The translations under genes and the position numbers were made by a program. Below the pieces are notes generated by a model that saw only the letters and a list, made by a program, of their open reading frames with translations, ran no database searches and was not told where the DNA came from. A stretch of 64,000 nt of DNA from Centroberyx gerrardi (lineage: Eukaryota; Chordata; Actinopteri; Beryciformes; Berycidae). Shown here in pieces: positions 49,610-61,870 of this stretch (position 1 is the stretch's first letter; each line of letters begins with the position of its first letter). The stretch spans positions 3,993,501 to 4,057,500 of the forward strand of contig NC_136016.1 in the NCBI RefSeq assembly GCF_048128805.1. Direction: 5' to 3'.

Positions 49610-52600
49610 ACCTGGAACCGCCTCAGACCTTCAGACTTCCTCCGTCTCCTCCAGCAACACCACCCACGCCTGTTAATCCCTGCAACCAGGGCAAGAAATT
49701 CACTGTCTTTGTCCATCAGTCACTGCGGCAGATGTGGCAGAATTCACTAGCCACTTTCACAGGTTTACAAGCCAACTAGATTTTTAGAATAAAGCAGGAC
49801 CTTTTAATTCTTGTTGTCTACTTTGCCAAAGTTGAAGAGCAGGCAAACTTCCCATCAAGAGTATTTGGCGGTGGCTGGTGTTTATGTCCCATCCCGCCTG
49901 CCGTAGTATTAGAGGGCCGTAGTGCGGAGCTGGTTCAGGTCAATGCGGTTTTTATACAAAACTGAGGGTTTTCATTTGTACGCGTCAGATAAGTTATTAG
50001 GTGGAACTGGGAGAAGTCCACTTGAACCATGGAAACTCGCAGTACACAAACTATTCTGTAAATTAATTATTTTTCTAGGTTTTGTGTCCCCCCTACATAA
50101 TTAACATTGGGAAATTTGACTAATGGCTGCCAAATTAAGTCTTGTCATCTAATACAGCTGTTATGTGTCAAAAATGTTTTCTTGGTAGTATGTAGTAGCT
50201 CCAAAAAAATATTGGAAAAAACAAAGTACTCAAAATGGAATTATACTTTTGTAACTGTTATATTTTGGTGTTTTCTGCATAACATTTTATGCTTTATTGC
50301 CACTGTTTAAGGCCATACTCTGATGGTAACACAATCTCAAACCAGCAGTGATGTTCTTGTAACGCATTGCCTTACAGTATCATGTTAAAATAGTCTCAGG
50401 CGCTATTTTGGCAACTTAAAATTAATCACAGCTTATTCATTTTAACACTTTGACCAAGCTTTGAACCTTAAAATTACAATTTCTGTTTTTATGTGATATT
50501 TGGTCTTAAGTTCTTTAACCCTTAGTAGTCTAAAATCTAGGTGAAATTGGAATGCATACTTGCATAGTTGTCGATTTTACACAGTGGCTTGAAACTGTGT
50601 GCCGACACAGGTGGGGTTGAGGGATAATGACAAAAAAAAAGCTGATAATCGTATATCATGATTTTATATTTCCACGATTAATAATGGTGTGATTCGGTGA
50701 TATTGAAGTGTTTGTTATATTTTCAATTCCCCTGAAAATGATATATCAAGTACATCATCTGTCATTGGGAGATACTTTTGTTTTAAACCAGATGACAAAA
50801 CAAGTACAGGTTCTGTTCAAAGTTTGCCTTTGGATTGTAGCTGGGCCCCAAAGTAATAAAGTTGTAATTCTTTACTATTTAAATTTTGTAAGTAAGGACC
50901 ACAATCGGAGTAAGACGGTCAGAGTGGAAACAAGACTTTGTAGCTGCTGCTTCACTGAGAAATGCAGCACTGAAAAGTGAAAATAAATGTTATGTAAAAG
51001 TACAATAAAATAACTTTGTTTACTTAAACGGACAAAAATAATAATCCTGATCAATATTCATGATCACACTGTTAAGCAAAATAATTGTGATGATACATTT
51101 TTGTTTGAGTTGCAATTACCACCTCTGACTCTGTTGCCAATCAGTAAGTGAATACTGATGATTTGATGTCCCACTTCAAAATACAGTAATTTGCTCCTTA
51201 TCATTATTTTCAGTCTCTAAATGGTTTAATGCTTCATTTCCCATCAGGCTTTCAAATCAAAATCGTACAGCACAATTTCTCCAAGACCTAGTTTCAATAA
51301 CAGGGTTCCGGCTGGCCATGGAATTTCGGAAATATCATGGAATTTAGACAGGGAAAGTCAGGTAATTTGAATAATTCTCTGGGGAAGTCGGAGGAATATC
51401 AGGGAATTTTACGAATGGGTCACTTTATAGGAATTTATCAGAATGTGTTTTTCAACCCCGTATGGCTCCCATTCACTTGGCATTGGCAGTAGGTATATTT
51501 TGCTGATGCTTGCGTTACCAAAGAGCCAAACTATGCATTCCATTTTCACCCAGTTCACTACTGTCAGGCCAAGGAACCATCTGAATATCAAAAACAGGAC
51601 TCAGTCTTGAATCATGCATTCCAATATCAGATCAGCTACATTTTATGTACCTAAAGATTCACTATGAAAAACCACAGAAGTTTTAGTATCTAGAAAAGGC
51701 ATGGTGAATGTTCACTCATACTATTTCAAAGATTTTCAAGGGAAAAATCCCTTAAATTCATCATTCAATGTAATTCTAAAAAGCATCCAATCTGTATAAG
51801 TGCCATTTTTTAGGACTTAGGTTACATAGTGTGGTTTTAAAAGTACTGATTTGTTTTAATTGTGCCATCAGTCATTTTGTCAGAATAAGTGCCATTTTTT
51901 CAAATATATTTTAGTTTTGGAACAAAGCCCCACTGTTTGGATTGTGCTTACATGTCTTACAGTGGCAGTGTTTGCAGTACTGCACCCCCACTGCGCATCA
52001 AAATATATGTATCATGTTTTATGAGCCTGTGTGAAATTTCTAACAATACTTTTTGAACCCGATCCTGACCCGTCGCGTACGCCGGCGCTCCATGACGCTC
52101 AGCCATAAATGTCAAACTCTATTGTATGTGTCGTCGTCTTTTTAAGAGTGAATTCCACCATCTAGTATTGCTTTTGGAAGCGAGATGGTAACAGCTATGG
52201 AAAATGACTTTACATTTTCGCGGGGGAACTTAACACATCTTGCATGTACGCGTTTCTTATGTTGTCAAAACAGAACCTTTAATGTGAAGAGCTTGTGCTT
52301 TGTACATCCTGCCTGACGGACGAGGCTCAGTTATCTGTCAAAACATGCCTTTTGGAAAAATGCTTATACCTCATACTTTTTAATACGTATTTCAGTACTG
52401 CAAGTTATTTTTTGCTAGGATAATCAGACAATAGCTCATGAATGAATGTTGATTATATGGTCAACGCTGCTTCTCAATAGTTTCCATTGTCATGCCACCA
52501 ACCATAGCCATATTGTGTCAAAATGTGGACCTTCATGGTAGATGTGTTAAGACCGTGCTAAATCGTATGTATGTCTGCAGGTAAAGCAATCCCTAGTTTC

Positions 52601-53335
52601 AATATCAAATGTTTATTTTCTCTTATTTTCTCTGAAGATACAGACTCTGTTAAGCTATTTCTCTGTGCCTTATGACAGCAAGGATTGTCAAGGGGCAGCA
52701 GTGTCCATACAGGACATTCTTAAAGCCATTTTCATTAGCACTGCACTTCTTCTACCAGCCTCAACCAAGGACTGTCTAATGCCTTTCAGCAATCGAAATT
52801 CACCCACAACGAATCAGTTGCTTCTCAACGACACGGCCAACCTCAGGAAAACACACTGTGAAATTTAGGCATCCTTAGTTCACGCTAGTTGATTCCAAAT
52901 AAGGCAGTGACACACATGATGACTAGAGTGTAGATGAAATACTTTTCTAAACTGTTGCTTGCGCTATTTTTTTGCCTCTGCTTCTTGTTCAAGAGATTGT
53001 CAAATGGAAACCGAAGCAGATATTTCAATCATGTACAAAACCGTCAAAAGTGAACAAGCACTTTGATGCTCGCACCAGCATTTCTTTGATGTTCTCGCTA
53101 ACGCAGCAATATTCTCATCCTGTTTGAATCAAGTCAGTACTTAAATAATGTATAGATTTGTCTTATGTGTAATTCAACTGTATAGCTTAACTTGCTGTAA
53201 TCTGTCTGTCGGCTATCGTAGTCTTGTATAAACTGTCCTGTTTGGAAATGTTTACTTCCACATTGTGCTACATGCAGGACCTTTTATGTTGGGATTATGG
53301 AAATACAAATAAAAGTTTTATAATTGATCTTATCC
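49610..53335 (+). other. stat5b: stat5 3'UTR and candidate poly(A) sites
   Basis: Non-coding AT-rich DNA follows the stop. Candidate signals are AATAAA near 49788 (inside a dispersed repeat), near 50983-51005, and AAATACAAATAAAAG with AATAAA at about 53308-53313. The last is followed by a T/GT-rich stretch and no further gene sequence, making it the best distal end. Distal use would give a 3.7 kb UTR. The region 49690-49800 is a copy of the repeat at 39325-39485. Confidence 0.5.
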
Positions 53336-53479
53336 TACTGGTTCTGTGCCAATGATACAATGTCAGTGATAAAATGTAAAGTCATGGAAAACACCATCAA
53401 GGTTGCCAATACCACAATTGCATGAAACCATATCACCATATATTTTACTTTAAAAGCAAAAAACTTTTTTTTAAATTTA

Positions 53480-53900
53480 TCTTTCATTTAATCAGGTAGT
53501 CTCATTGAGTTGATCTCTTTTCAAGAGAGTCTTGAGAACAAAATCCAATGATAAAATGACAAAATACACAATACAACTCAAACGGCAACATACAGGAACA
53601 TTAATTATAAAAAGAAAATGTGAAATATCATTGATTTGGAATCATTGAGTGGGACAAGAAATTCTCACTCCAACACTTTGCAGTTTGTTCCATTTATAAG
53701 GTGTATAATAGCAGAAACCAAAGTAAAACTAAGCAGTGCTGTGATCTGGTAGCATAATTACTGGATTTAAAAGACTGTAGAGAGGTGAGGTAGAGGTGTG
53801 GCTTCAGAAGTAGAGCTTCTAGATAAATATAATGCAATGCATTTCCTTTCTTCTTGTTACAGCACTGGCAAACGTTTTGATAAAAATCACAGTGGTGAGT
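53480..53900 (+). repeat. Second copy of the 13240-13640 repeat
   Basis: Shares AATCAGGTAGTCTCATTGAG, TTCAAGAGAGTCTTGAGAAC, AAAATGTGAAATATCATTG and AAGAAATTCTCACTCC with the earlier copy, ending near TAGATAAATATAATGCAATG. It lies between the stat5 3'UTR and the zinc-finger relic. Confidence 0.6.
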
Positions 53901-55157
53901 ATGAAATTTATCTTGTGTAATAAAACACAAGGTACTGTGGTAAACTTCATGCAGTAGCTCCAAAGTAGAAGTAAAATGTTTTTCGTTTTATTAATATTAA
54001 GAGAAGCATTCTTCAGTTATTCAGTTTTCTGTGCAAAAATCCAACTTTTATCCTCAGTTTTTGGGTCAAGCCATTTCTGAAAGTAATTTATATGACTGCT
54101 GGGCCTACTTTTCAAAAACCTGCAAGCAATCCACCTACAGTCCGAAGGCATGCAATTCGGATTAATTTTTTTTGTAAATGTGGACCACCACCACTGGCAC
54201 TGTTCCCAAAATCCACACAACATTAAAGAGACGTGTCAACCATGACAGTCCAACAATATCCAGAGCCTTCAGCATTTCGTGAGGAGTCTCATCCATCCCC
54301 AGCACGATATCCCTATTTCTTGAATTATTTATGCTGGACAGTGACAAAGCATTCAAGGTTCCTTAACAATGTGGAAGTCTAGTATCTGTGGGAGCGGTAA
54401 CTCAACCTGGTAATTTATTAAGCTCTTAGCGTTAGAGGATAATTCTGGTTATTTTCAACCTGGGCCTTATTTTCCTAGTTATTATTATTTGCCTAACCCT
54501 TGTAGAGCTCGAATCCAAACAGTGTAACGTTTATTGCACTTAAGTTAACTTTCATCACAGTCATTTAGATCAAATCAATCCACGTAGTGAAATGTAGTTT
54601 TCACAGTGACAAGCGAGGGTTTTAGTGAGGAGGGTCCTTGTGAGAGGAGAACACTCATCATGCACAAGCTTTGTCTCCAGAGTGCTCATCATTTGATACG
54701 GTTTCAGTGAAAACTAACTAGGTAACAACCAATCGTAACGCTTTGAATTTCTGCTCCATCACTTCCATAACTACTAAAAATAAGCAGCAAACAAATATGT
54801 GAAATTAGTAGTAGTTAGACTGCTGTGCACTGGTTTTCTCCATTTTGTTGCTGCTGGATAGTTATAGTTATTGGAACATCTTTGTGGCATTTTACCAATG
54901 TTAAGCTTCAAACTAAAACTTAATTTCTCTCAAGTTACTTAGAAATGGATACGCTACTTGACACAACAGTGCAAAAAGCTGGAAGCCACTTTCACTACTT
55001 TACCAACCAACTAAATATGTAGCATACAATTATATCTCCAAATGATGGTTGGTTTTCCTGTATGGACCATTCTCATATAAACTTTCAAACCCCACTTCAA
55101 AATCTGGAGACAATGAATATTTAGTATGTGGTTACTGCGTGCTTTTTCATATCACAA
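53900..55157. other. Intergenic DNA, no gene recognised
   Basis: AT-rich, with a copy of the CCACTTTCAC repeat at 54960-55020. No coding or structural RNA signal was found. Confidence 0.5.
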
Positions 55158-55468
55158 TTAGTGTTGGTTGCATTGTAGGCACTGGTATGGTTTCTCCCCG
55201 GTGTGCGTCCTCATATACACAGCCAGATTTCTTTCCTGAGAAAAGGATTTTTGACACTTGTGTGGTTTCTGTGCTGCTCTGATGTCAAGCTGAACACCAG
55301 GTTCAGAGGTTTGCCATGGTCTTTTCTTTGGCAGGTGTCTCTTCATTTTGATATGTTTCAACTCAGATGAAACTGCGGTGGATGACTCGGCTTGTTCGCT
55401 TGTGGCTGCAGAAGAATCTGGGTTTGCTACACAGAGCGGCTGGGAGTTGGTGTGATCAAGCTGAGGCT
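55158..55468 (-). pseudogene. Relic or alternative 3' exon of the neighbouring C2H2 zinc-finger gene
   Basis: Read on the - strand, a TCCTCCTTCAG acceptor is followed by an open frame in phase with the 58952 donor (split codon G|AG). The frame contains KHIKMKRHLPKKRPWQTSEP and AQKPHKC, then QERNLAVYMRTHTGEKPYQC and LQCNQH, and ends in TAA. It parallels the linker and fifth finger of the intact exon (ELKHLHVKRILSRRKPGKSS, AQKPYKC). The first finger has lost its CxxC pair (KCQKSF), a later finger has YMRTH in place of a normal H-x-x-x-H helix, and the frame stops inside the next finger. So it holds no complete finger. It is most likely a decayed tandem duplicate. Use as an alternative, finger-less end is possible. 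Confidence 0.7.
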
Positions 55469-55469
55469 C

Positions 55470-56970
55470 TGAAGGAGGAAAGTATAGACGAAAGTTGATT
55501 TAAACTTTTTGTGAAATCTCTATTAAGCTCAACATAAGAAAAATTTCTAACGCATCTTCCAATGCAGTCTGTGGTAAATGAAGCCATAGTTTGGGACTGA
55601 TCCTGGTTGGCTCTGGTTCTGCCTCTTGGTGATGGTGCTTTCTTGCCATATAGGCCTGTTACTGTGATTCAAATGTATCATGGTGAATTCCATGGTGTAG
55701 CGATTCTCATCTGCAAATCATTCAAAAGTAATCCTCTGCCCAAAATCAGTATACGTATACAAAAATCATATTTGACACTCATGCAATATCTGTAACTGAC
55801 AACTGTTATTTATTAAATCTTCATTTTACATGTGCTTTCATAAAGGTACATGTCAGATGTTATGGGACATTGGTCATTTTGAGAATCCACCACTTCAAGA
55901 ATTGGTGTTACATTTGGTTTTGTCTTCCCAGGAGCATCTGAAATACAATTCAGCTTCCTGAAATTACATCCTGGCCGGCAAATGTGGCATTTATTTCTCT
56001 GTTTTGCATTCTATTATATCTTATATGCTGAATTTGATCACAAAATGAACAAGAGGCACACAAATGGTTTCTTTGTAGTCTGAAATATTTCCAACGTTGT
56101 TACAACATCATTAACTATAACCATCCTGTAACAAACAACAGTGTGTTGTTAATTGAAAAATGACATAGTCTCATCATACAGTCAGATATAAAGTGTTTGG
56201 CCAGATAAAATGTGTTGACTACAAACGTGATAAAGATGCCCAACAATCTAAAAACTTGGCTGGCTCACAATCTCTGGTAGCTTATGTGGCGTTCATGTCA
56301 CTTCGTGTCTACTGTAAATATGAGCTGCCGACTGGGAAAACCCATTTAAAGACAATTCAAGCGTGATTGGAGTTTTTGCTCATTTTGTTTACAAGCAGAA
56401 ATCGGAAATAAGACGCCCCCTCCTGTCTCACGAACAAGACAAAACTTCTTTCAAAATGGATACGTTTATACCTTGATATTTGCGTTATGATGCAACTTTG
56501 CAAAAGATGATTGTCTGCTTCTCATTCACAGTCATGGTTTAACCTTTACTGACTGAATTAGAAGTCTCCAAACTTGTTTTCCATCTGGAATTGAATGGGA
56601 GTGAATGAACCCGAGAGTCAGAATTAACATTAAAGAGATGTAAAACGTAACAAATGAGCAAAAAAATCCAATCACACTTGAGTCTCATAGTAGTAATTAC
56701 TAGTAGGATTTATGGGGATTTTATTGTAGACTCTGATATCTCCCACTTGGCATCATAAATTGTAAGTGTATCAACACAGGCGGCAAACATGGCAGCAAAC
56801 GCACCAATGTTGGAAGTCCAGGGTAATAAAAATCAAAATTATCAGTTACACTCACAGTAATACAACCAACTCTGGGTATAAAAAGAGCAATATTCACCGC
56901 AGTTCGTCAATGGTTGATTTTAAATACATAAATAAAATTTTGGATGTTACTGTTAAGTACAACAGTAAAA
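55470..56970. other. 3' flank / possible 3'UTR of the zinc-finger gene
   Basis: No gene is visible. On the - strand, AATAAA sits opposite TTTATT at about 56723 and again near 55808; either could end the zinc-finger transcript. The remainder is AT-rich with no recognised element. Confidence 0.4.
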
Positions 56971-58304
56971 CTATCTGTGGCTCTGCATGTGACAGTCTAG
57001 AGAAGCCTTCTGACTAAAGCAACAGCTGCACTCTTGGCACTGATATGGTTTTTCCCCTGTGTGTTTCCTCATATGAACGACAAGATTGCCCTTCTGCGCG
57101 AAGGATTTCTGACACTCTTGGCACTGATATGGTCTCTCTCCTGTGTGTATCCTCGTGTGAGTGACCAGGTCCGACTTCTGGCAGAAGTTCCGCTCGCAAA
57201 ACTGGCACCTATAGGGTTTGTCCTCCGTGTGGATTTTGACATGTCTTATCAAGGTCTTGGTCAGAGAGAAGCATTTGCCGCAGTGAGGACACTTGTACGG
57301 TTTCTGCGCTGTTCCCGCTTCGAAATGAACGTTCGGCTCCGAGGATTTCCCCGGCTTTCTCCTCGACAGGATCCTTTTCACATGGAGGTGTTTCAGCTCG
57401 GACCAGAGTTCTCGGTTCCTCATCTCCTCCTCGCTTTCGCCGTGTTCGCTTGGATTCACTGGAGGGAAAGGCTGATTGTCACTCGTTTCTGATCCAGCAG
57501 GCTCTGTTTTGATCTGATCAACTGTAAGTATGGCGGAGGAGTCTCTATCTATATCATCGACGGTCTGGATTTGGTAAAGACACAAAGGCTGCAGAGATTC
57601 TTGGTCAAACTCGCTTTTGTCATAGGGAGGAATAGTAAGCGGAAATGCCTTAATGTCCGATTCAAGACTTTGGGAGAGCATCTCACCCTGACTGGAGCCC
57701 GCCTCTTGCTCCATGTTACTGATAAGCGTCTCTGGTCCAGAGTGTTTTTCTACATGACGATCCAGCGCCACCTTCTTAGTAAAACACTGGCCACACTCCC
57801 CGCACCGATACGGTTTCTCCCCGGTGTGTTTTCTTATATGAACGACCAGGTTCCCCTTCTGCGCGAAGCACTTGTGACAGTCCTGGCACTCGTACGGTTT
57901 CTCGCCCGTGTGGATCCTGGTGTGAACGACAAGGTCGGACTTGTGGCAGAAGTAGCGGTCGCAGAAGCGACACTGGTACGACGCGGACTTGTCCTCGGAA
58001 TGTGTTCTGACGTGCCGCCGCACCGTCTTCTTGGAGGAGAAACTGCCCGCGCAAACGGGACACTTGTACGATTTCTTCGCTCGGGGGATTTCGATTTCCG
58101 TCGGCGTCTCTCGGTCGCTTTCGCTGTTTTCGCTTGTGGCGGGAGAGGAGTCGGGATCGCCTGCGCTGAGGATTTGACAGTCGTCTGTCGGCTCTGATGT
58201 GGCGTTTTCTGGCTCCGCCCGGCCCAGACCGGGGTTCCACTTGGCAGGAGGCTGCTGGTGACCGGATGGCAACTTGTCTTCTGTGGCAGAGATCTGTAGT
58301 GGGT
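56971..58304 (-). CDS. C2H2 zinc-finger protein, coding exon 2 (eight fingers)
   Basis: Probable nuclear DNA-binding transcription regulator. The exon begins after a TTGCTTTAG acceptor, completes a split Asp codon (G|AC) from exon 1, and runs to TAG: 443 residues, giving a 506-residue protein. An acidic/serine-rich stretch precedes a first block of four C2H2 fingers (about residues 144-250: CPVC, CRFC, CQDC, CGEC). A roughly 150-residue spacer with QIKTEP, a SUMO-type motif, follows. The second block of four fingers is at about residues 401-505: CPHC, CQFC, CQEC, CQEC. TGEKPY-type linkers are intact between most fingers, and the protein ends three residues after the last finger. The two blocks resemble each other finger by finger (for example KSDLVVHTRIHTGEKPY and KSDLVTHTRIHTGERPY). 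It belongs to the large fish-specific ZNF class; no orthologue name can be given. Confidence 0.9.
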
Positions 58305-58951
58305 CTAAAGCAAAGGGAAAGACAACATTAACGAAGACATAGGTATATTTTATTCAATTTGTATTTCAAAATTCCATACTTTTTCTAGATCTTAATTTCT
58401 TGACTTGAAAATATTGGTCAGTGTTCAATATGATGATTCTTTTTACAACAAATATCATATGTGACATGACATTAGATCTGCACCTGAATTAACTATACTT
58501 TTCCATACTTTTTGTCTAATTCCCAAATTTTCCAAGAAGTGAAAATGCTCAAATTTCCAGACTACTTCTGGACTTTCCAGACCTTCAAAGGAACCCTGAT
58601 GTAGACTTGAGGGAACAGTCCAGGTTTTTAAACAATATGAGTATAATTTTATATAATTTAACACAAACTGAATTTCCTTTCAGTCCGTCCAAGAAGCACT
58701 TGCCTTAGTGTTTTGTTTTTTGAGAAACCACATGTATTATATTACAAACATTTTATTTATGATTTTACAACATGGTTTACTATATAGCAGTACAAACAAG
58801 CATGTCTATTGCTAAAAATGCTAATGACTTCTGCTTCTAACATCTCAAAAACCGAAAATGTGGTGAAAGTATTTTTTGAATTAAAAGGACTCCTGACCCA
58901 CGATAAACAAGACAGGAGAAGTCATGGAAAGCGGACTAACGATTAACCAAC
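58305..58951 (-). other. Zinc-finger gene intron
   Basis: A 647-base intron with a GTTGGT donor and TTGCTTTAG acceptor. 58490-58610 holds TTTTCCATACTTTTTG and TCTGGACTTTCCAGACCTTC runs that resemble the fish 'CCATGGAATTTCC' repeat seen at 51300-51400, only loosely. Confidence 0.6.
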
Positions 58952-59138
58952 CTGCTCTGTGTGACTTAGCAACATCCAGCAGCTTGCGGCGACTGTCCAC
59001 CACCCACTTTGAATGGGAAATTTCCTCCTCGTACTCCACAATCGTTCTTTCCACGAGCTTAAAGATCTCCTCGGCCGCCGTGGACAGACGCTCGCTGACG
59101 AGTGCTCTGAGCAGCTGCATCTTCAACGCTTTCACCAT
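58952..59138 (-). CDS. C2H2 zinc-finger protein, coding exon 1
   Basis: On the - strand, ATG at 59138-59136 in a GCCATGGTG context opens 62 codons: MVKALKMQLLRALVSERLST, AAEEIFKLVERTIVEYEEEI and SRRKLLDVAKSHRA. The exon ends GCAG|GTTGGT at 58952/58951, phase 1. This helical N-terminal module (LRALV-ERL, EEIF-LVERTI-EYEEE) is the leader exon found on many teleost C2H2 genes and is likely a protein-interaction helix. It joins in frame to the 58304 acceptor. A TCACACTGAACTCAG acceptor just upstream (about 59160) suggests a separate 5'UTR exon. Confidence 0.88.
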
Positions 59139-59319
59139 GGCAAGGCCTTCTCCGCAGCCTGAGTTCAGTGTGAGTACTTTGGAATCAGATACGAGCCCTC
59201 AAGACCATGTGTCACTCCTGACTGGTTCAGAACTCCACTTCAACCTTCTGCGTCCTCTAGATCCCATCTGGCCCTGGCCATGTCTGGAAATACAACACTG
59301 TATTCCTGGTAGGAGAATG

Positions 59320-60630
59320 TAGCAGCAAGACTCAGGAGAATACACTGGGGATCTGAAAGACATTTAAAAAGTAATGTGTTTAATTCAGAGGACAAAAAAG
59401 ATCAATAAAATCTGAGGGGTGGAATTCTATTTCAAATAAATGAGCAAAACCTCCCAGAGCCATTAATTTAGTGTCTGTCTATGTCAACTGATTTAAATTA
59501 TGCACACAAAAAAAAAACTTGCAAAATGTAAGGTTCTGGATGGTTTTTTTTTTTTATCACATCCAATCATTTTTTTTAACATCCTAGAACAAAATCTATT
59601 TGCTGCTGTTGCCAGGCAACAAATATAATTCCAGCCAGTAAGCAGAGGTTTGCTTAGCAACAAAATTAGGTTCAGGAAGTAAAAATGATTCACTCAAGCA
59701 CTTGAGACTTTTCAGTGTCCTATTTTGTTATAAAGGCTTTAAATGTGGGAAAACGAGGGAGAGAAATAGAGAAATGGACAGATGAATAGACATAATAGAC
59801 TCCTATTTGTGCCATTAAAAACACTGATATGATTAGCCCACTGAATACTCGTATTACTATACTATGTAATGTGTGGCAGAAGGCTCTTACGGCAAATATT
59901 CAGAATTTTTATTCAGCAAAAACACTGATTGTGTCATTAAAAACTACTACTGTTGCATTTTCCCCATCTATGGACTCTCCAGTGCTCTCCAGCATTGACC
60001 AGTGATCAGTGGTTGTATCTCAAATCTAATGCTTTCTCTAAGGAAGACAATGTTTAAGTGGCAGGTGGTCTTGGTCTTAATGCACACCAATTATTTCCCA
60101 TAGGAAAGGTTTCTGTTCATTTTAAGTTTTGTGTATATCCACTGCATACTGTGACTGACTAGGATGAAAGCAGTATGTGCTTGAATAAATGTAGCGGTGT
60201 TTGCATTATCAAATGGATAGAGCCAGTCCTCAATTCTGATTAGCCGAGTCATGTTGGAAGCCTTGTAATGTTGCATTCATGTCACATGGGAATAAACACC
60301 TGAACCAATTGACAGCCCAAACTGGTTTGAATCTGTCAAACGCCATGACAGAAGTTTTCTGTAGACTGTGGTTACTCATGATCAGCTTTTTCACACATGC
60401 ACTTCCTTTCTGATACATTTGAGTGTATGTTGAGTGAATGTTTTACAGCAAACCAAACATTGTAGTGGCAACCACGAATGAAAAATACAATCCAAGCAGT
60501 TGTTGACAATTTATAATTTAGAATCACAATATGATTTGTGTGATGAAAGTCATTCATTTATCCTGGTTTTATGTGAAATGAATATATATTTCCCTACACA
60601 TTTCGGGGTCATTGCCAACCTCAAGTTCCC
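59320..60630. other. Upstream DNA of zinc-finger gene
   Basis: AT-rich, probably the first intron on the - strand. No exon or repeat family that I can support. Confidence 0.4.
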
Positions 60631-60636
60631 ATATAG

Positions 60637-60765
60637 TATTTACTACCTGAAAGCTGAGGTGAACAGTATTTTCTAGAAGTATTTACCATCTGAAAGCTGA
60701 GGTGAACAGTATTATCTAGAAGTATTTACCACCTGAAAGCTGAGGTGAACAGTATTTTCTAGTAG
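60637..60765. repeat. 43-base minisatellite, three units
   Basis: The unit TATTTACTACCTGAAAGCTG then AGGTGAACAGTATTTTCTAG then AAG is repeated three times with one to three changes per unit. No spacers are present, so it is not a CRISPR-like array. Confidence 0.9.
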
Positions 60766-61024
60766 GAAGCTTGCATCTTCTGTTTCCCATGGTACTTGAA
60801 TGCAGCATTAAATACCTGATAAACCTGATTTGTTTAGCTACTATTTATTTAATTTATTCATTAATTGTTTTTTCTTATTATTATCTATTAAAAATAAATA
60901 TCTAAAATTGGTGATCTTTCTTTTTTTAATACAACGATGAATGACTGGCGTTTTCTAATAGCAATAAGCCACGATAGGCCGTGATTTAGAACAGGTGTCG
61001 TTAGGCACGATGTAAAGTTGCAGT

Positions 61025-61485
61025 GACAAAATAAAATAAAACGCGAATTAGCCCAGATGCATACAATTTTCGCTTGTACAAAAAGGACGTTACACCAAAT
61101 TCCATTAAAAAATCTGACAATTTAACGTGACACTGATTATGGGCAAATGAACAAAACTTAATAGCCTCTTCACAGCACTGGGCGATAGACAACAGTGTGA
61201 AGCTGTTCTAAAAGTTGACCTTTTGTTGAAATAACTGCAGTTTGATGGGTCGTATTGTATGCCGTTTTTACCAGTGGACACTAACGAGTCATAAAAAGTC
61301 ATACATCATGTTTTATCAGGTATGTACGTTTGCCAACAATCGAGGTAACAATAAACTGACAGAACTTTTTAGTGGAGTTTTGGCGTGATGTTCTCTTCAT
61401 ACAAGAGCACGGTACATATCGAGGTTCGCTTACCTCCAGCGACACCATAAACTGAACGAAAGATTCCCCGAGCTATTAGTCGTTT
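61025..61485. mobile_element. Long-TIR MITE, copy 2, upstream of the zinc-finger gene
   Basis: The left arm GCTTGTACAAAAAGGACGTT, ACACCAAATTCCATT and AAAAAATCTGACAATTT (about 61070-61135) is inverted in the right arm as AAACTGACAG-type sequence and TTTTGGCGTGATGTTCTCTT, CATACAAGAG (about 61345-61405). Both arms align with the arms of the copy at 33032-33635. The arms are diverged but collinear. Confidence 0.65.
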
Positions 61486-61870
61486 CCCTCTTCTGACTAC
61501 AAGCATATTAAAAAGTCAAGTTGCTCACCCTGATGACACTGTCACTCCCCTTTTCTCGCTCAGCCACTGTTGGCTAACCACAGTTAGCGTTAGCTAATGA
61601 AGGCTAGCTAGCTAAGTTACGCTCATACTACGATAGCTGTTCAACAACAAACCACTACCACATACTGTTGAGTAGTATTGTTCATTTTAGTTTATCGCGA
61701 CCGTATTAGCTATTACACTATCTAGAGCTACCCAGCTAGCTGGCTTTAGGCTGGTGGCCACAGCCCAGGTCAAGTCATGATGCTAAAAACATAGCTAGGC
61801 TACAAAGACGAGACGTGCGAGCTCTGGGTACATTCGTATTTCGGAAGTGAACGACTGCGCATGCCAGAGT
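61486..61870 (-). promoter_or_regulatory. Possible zinc-finger gene promoter and first exon
   Basis: On the - strand a donor GG|GTGAGC at about 61529/61528 follows a more CpG-containing stretch (up to about 61860, with GACGAGACGTGCGAG). This could be the non-coding first exon feeding the acceptor near 59160. The assignment rests on splice-like sequence only. Confidence 0.3.

Noticed and set aside
57034..58240. Frames of 152-208 codons overlapping the zinc-finger exon
   Set aside because: Opposite-strand or shifted readings of the zinc-finger repeats; the intact C2H2 frame explains the DNA.
58924..59322. 132-codon + strand frame over zinc-finger exon 1
   Set aside because: Antisense reading of the leader exon, with no domain; the - strand exon with a correct donor phase is better supported.
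60637..60765. CRISPR-like array
   Set aside because: Units are directly adjacent without unique spacers, and the DNA is vertebrate.
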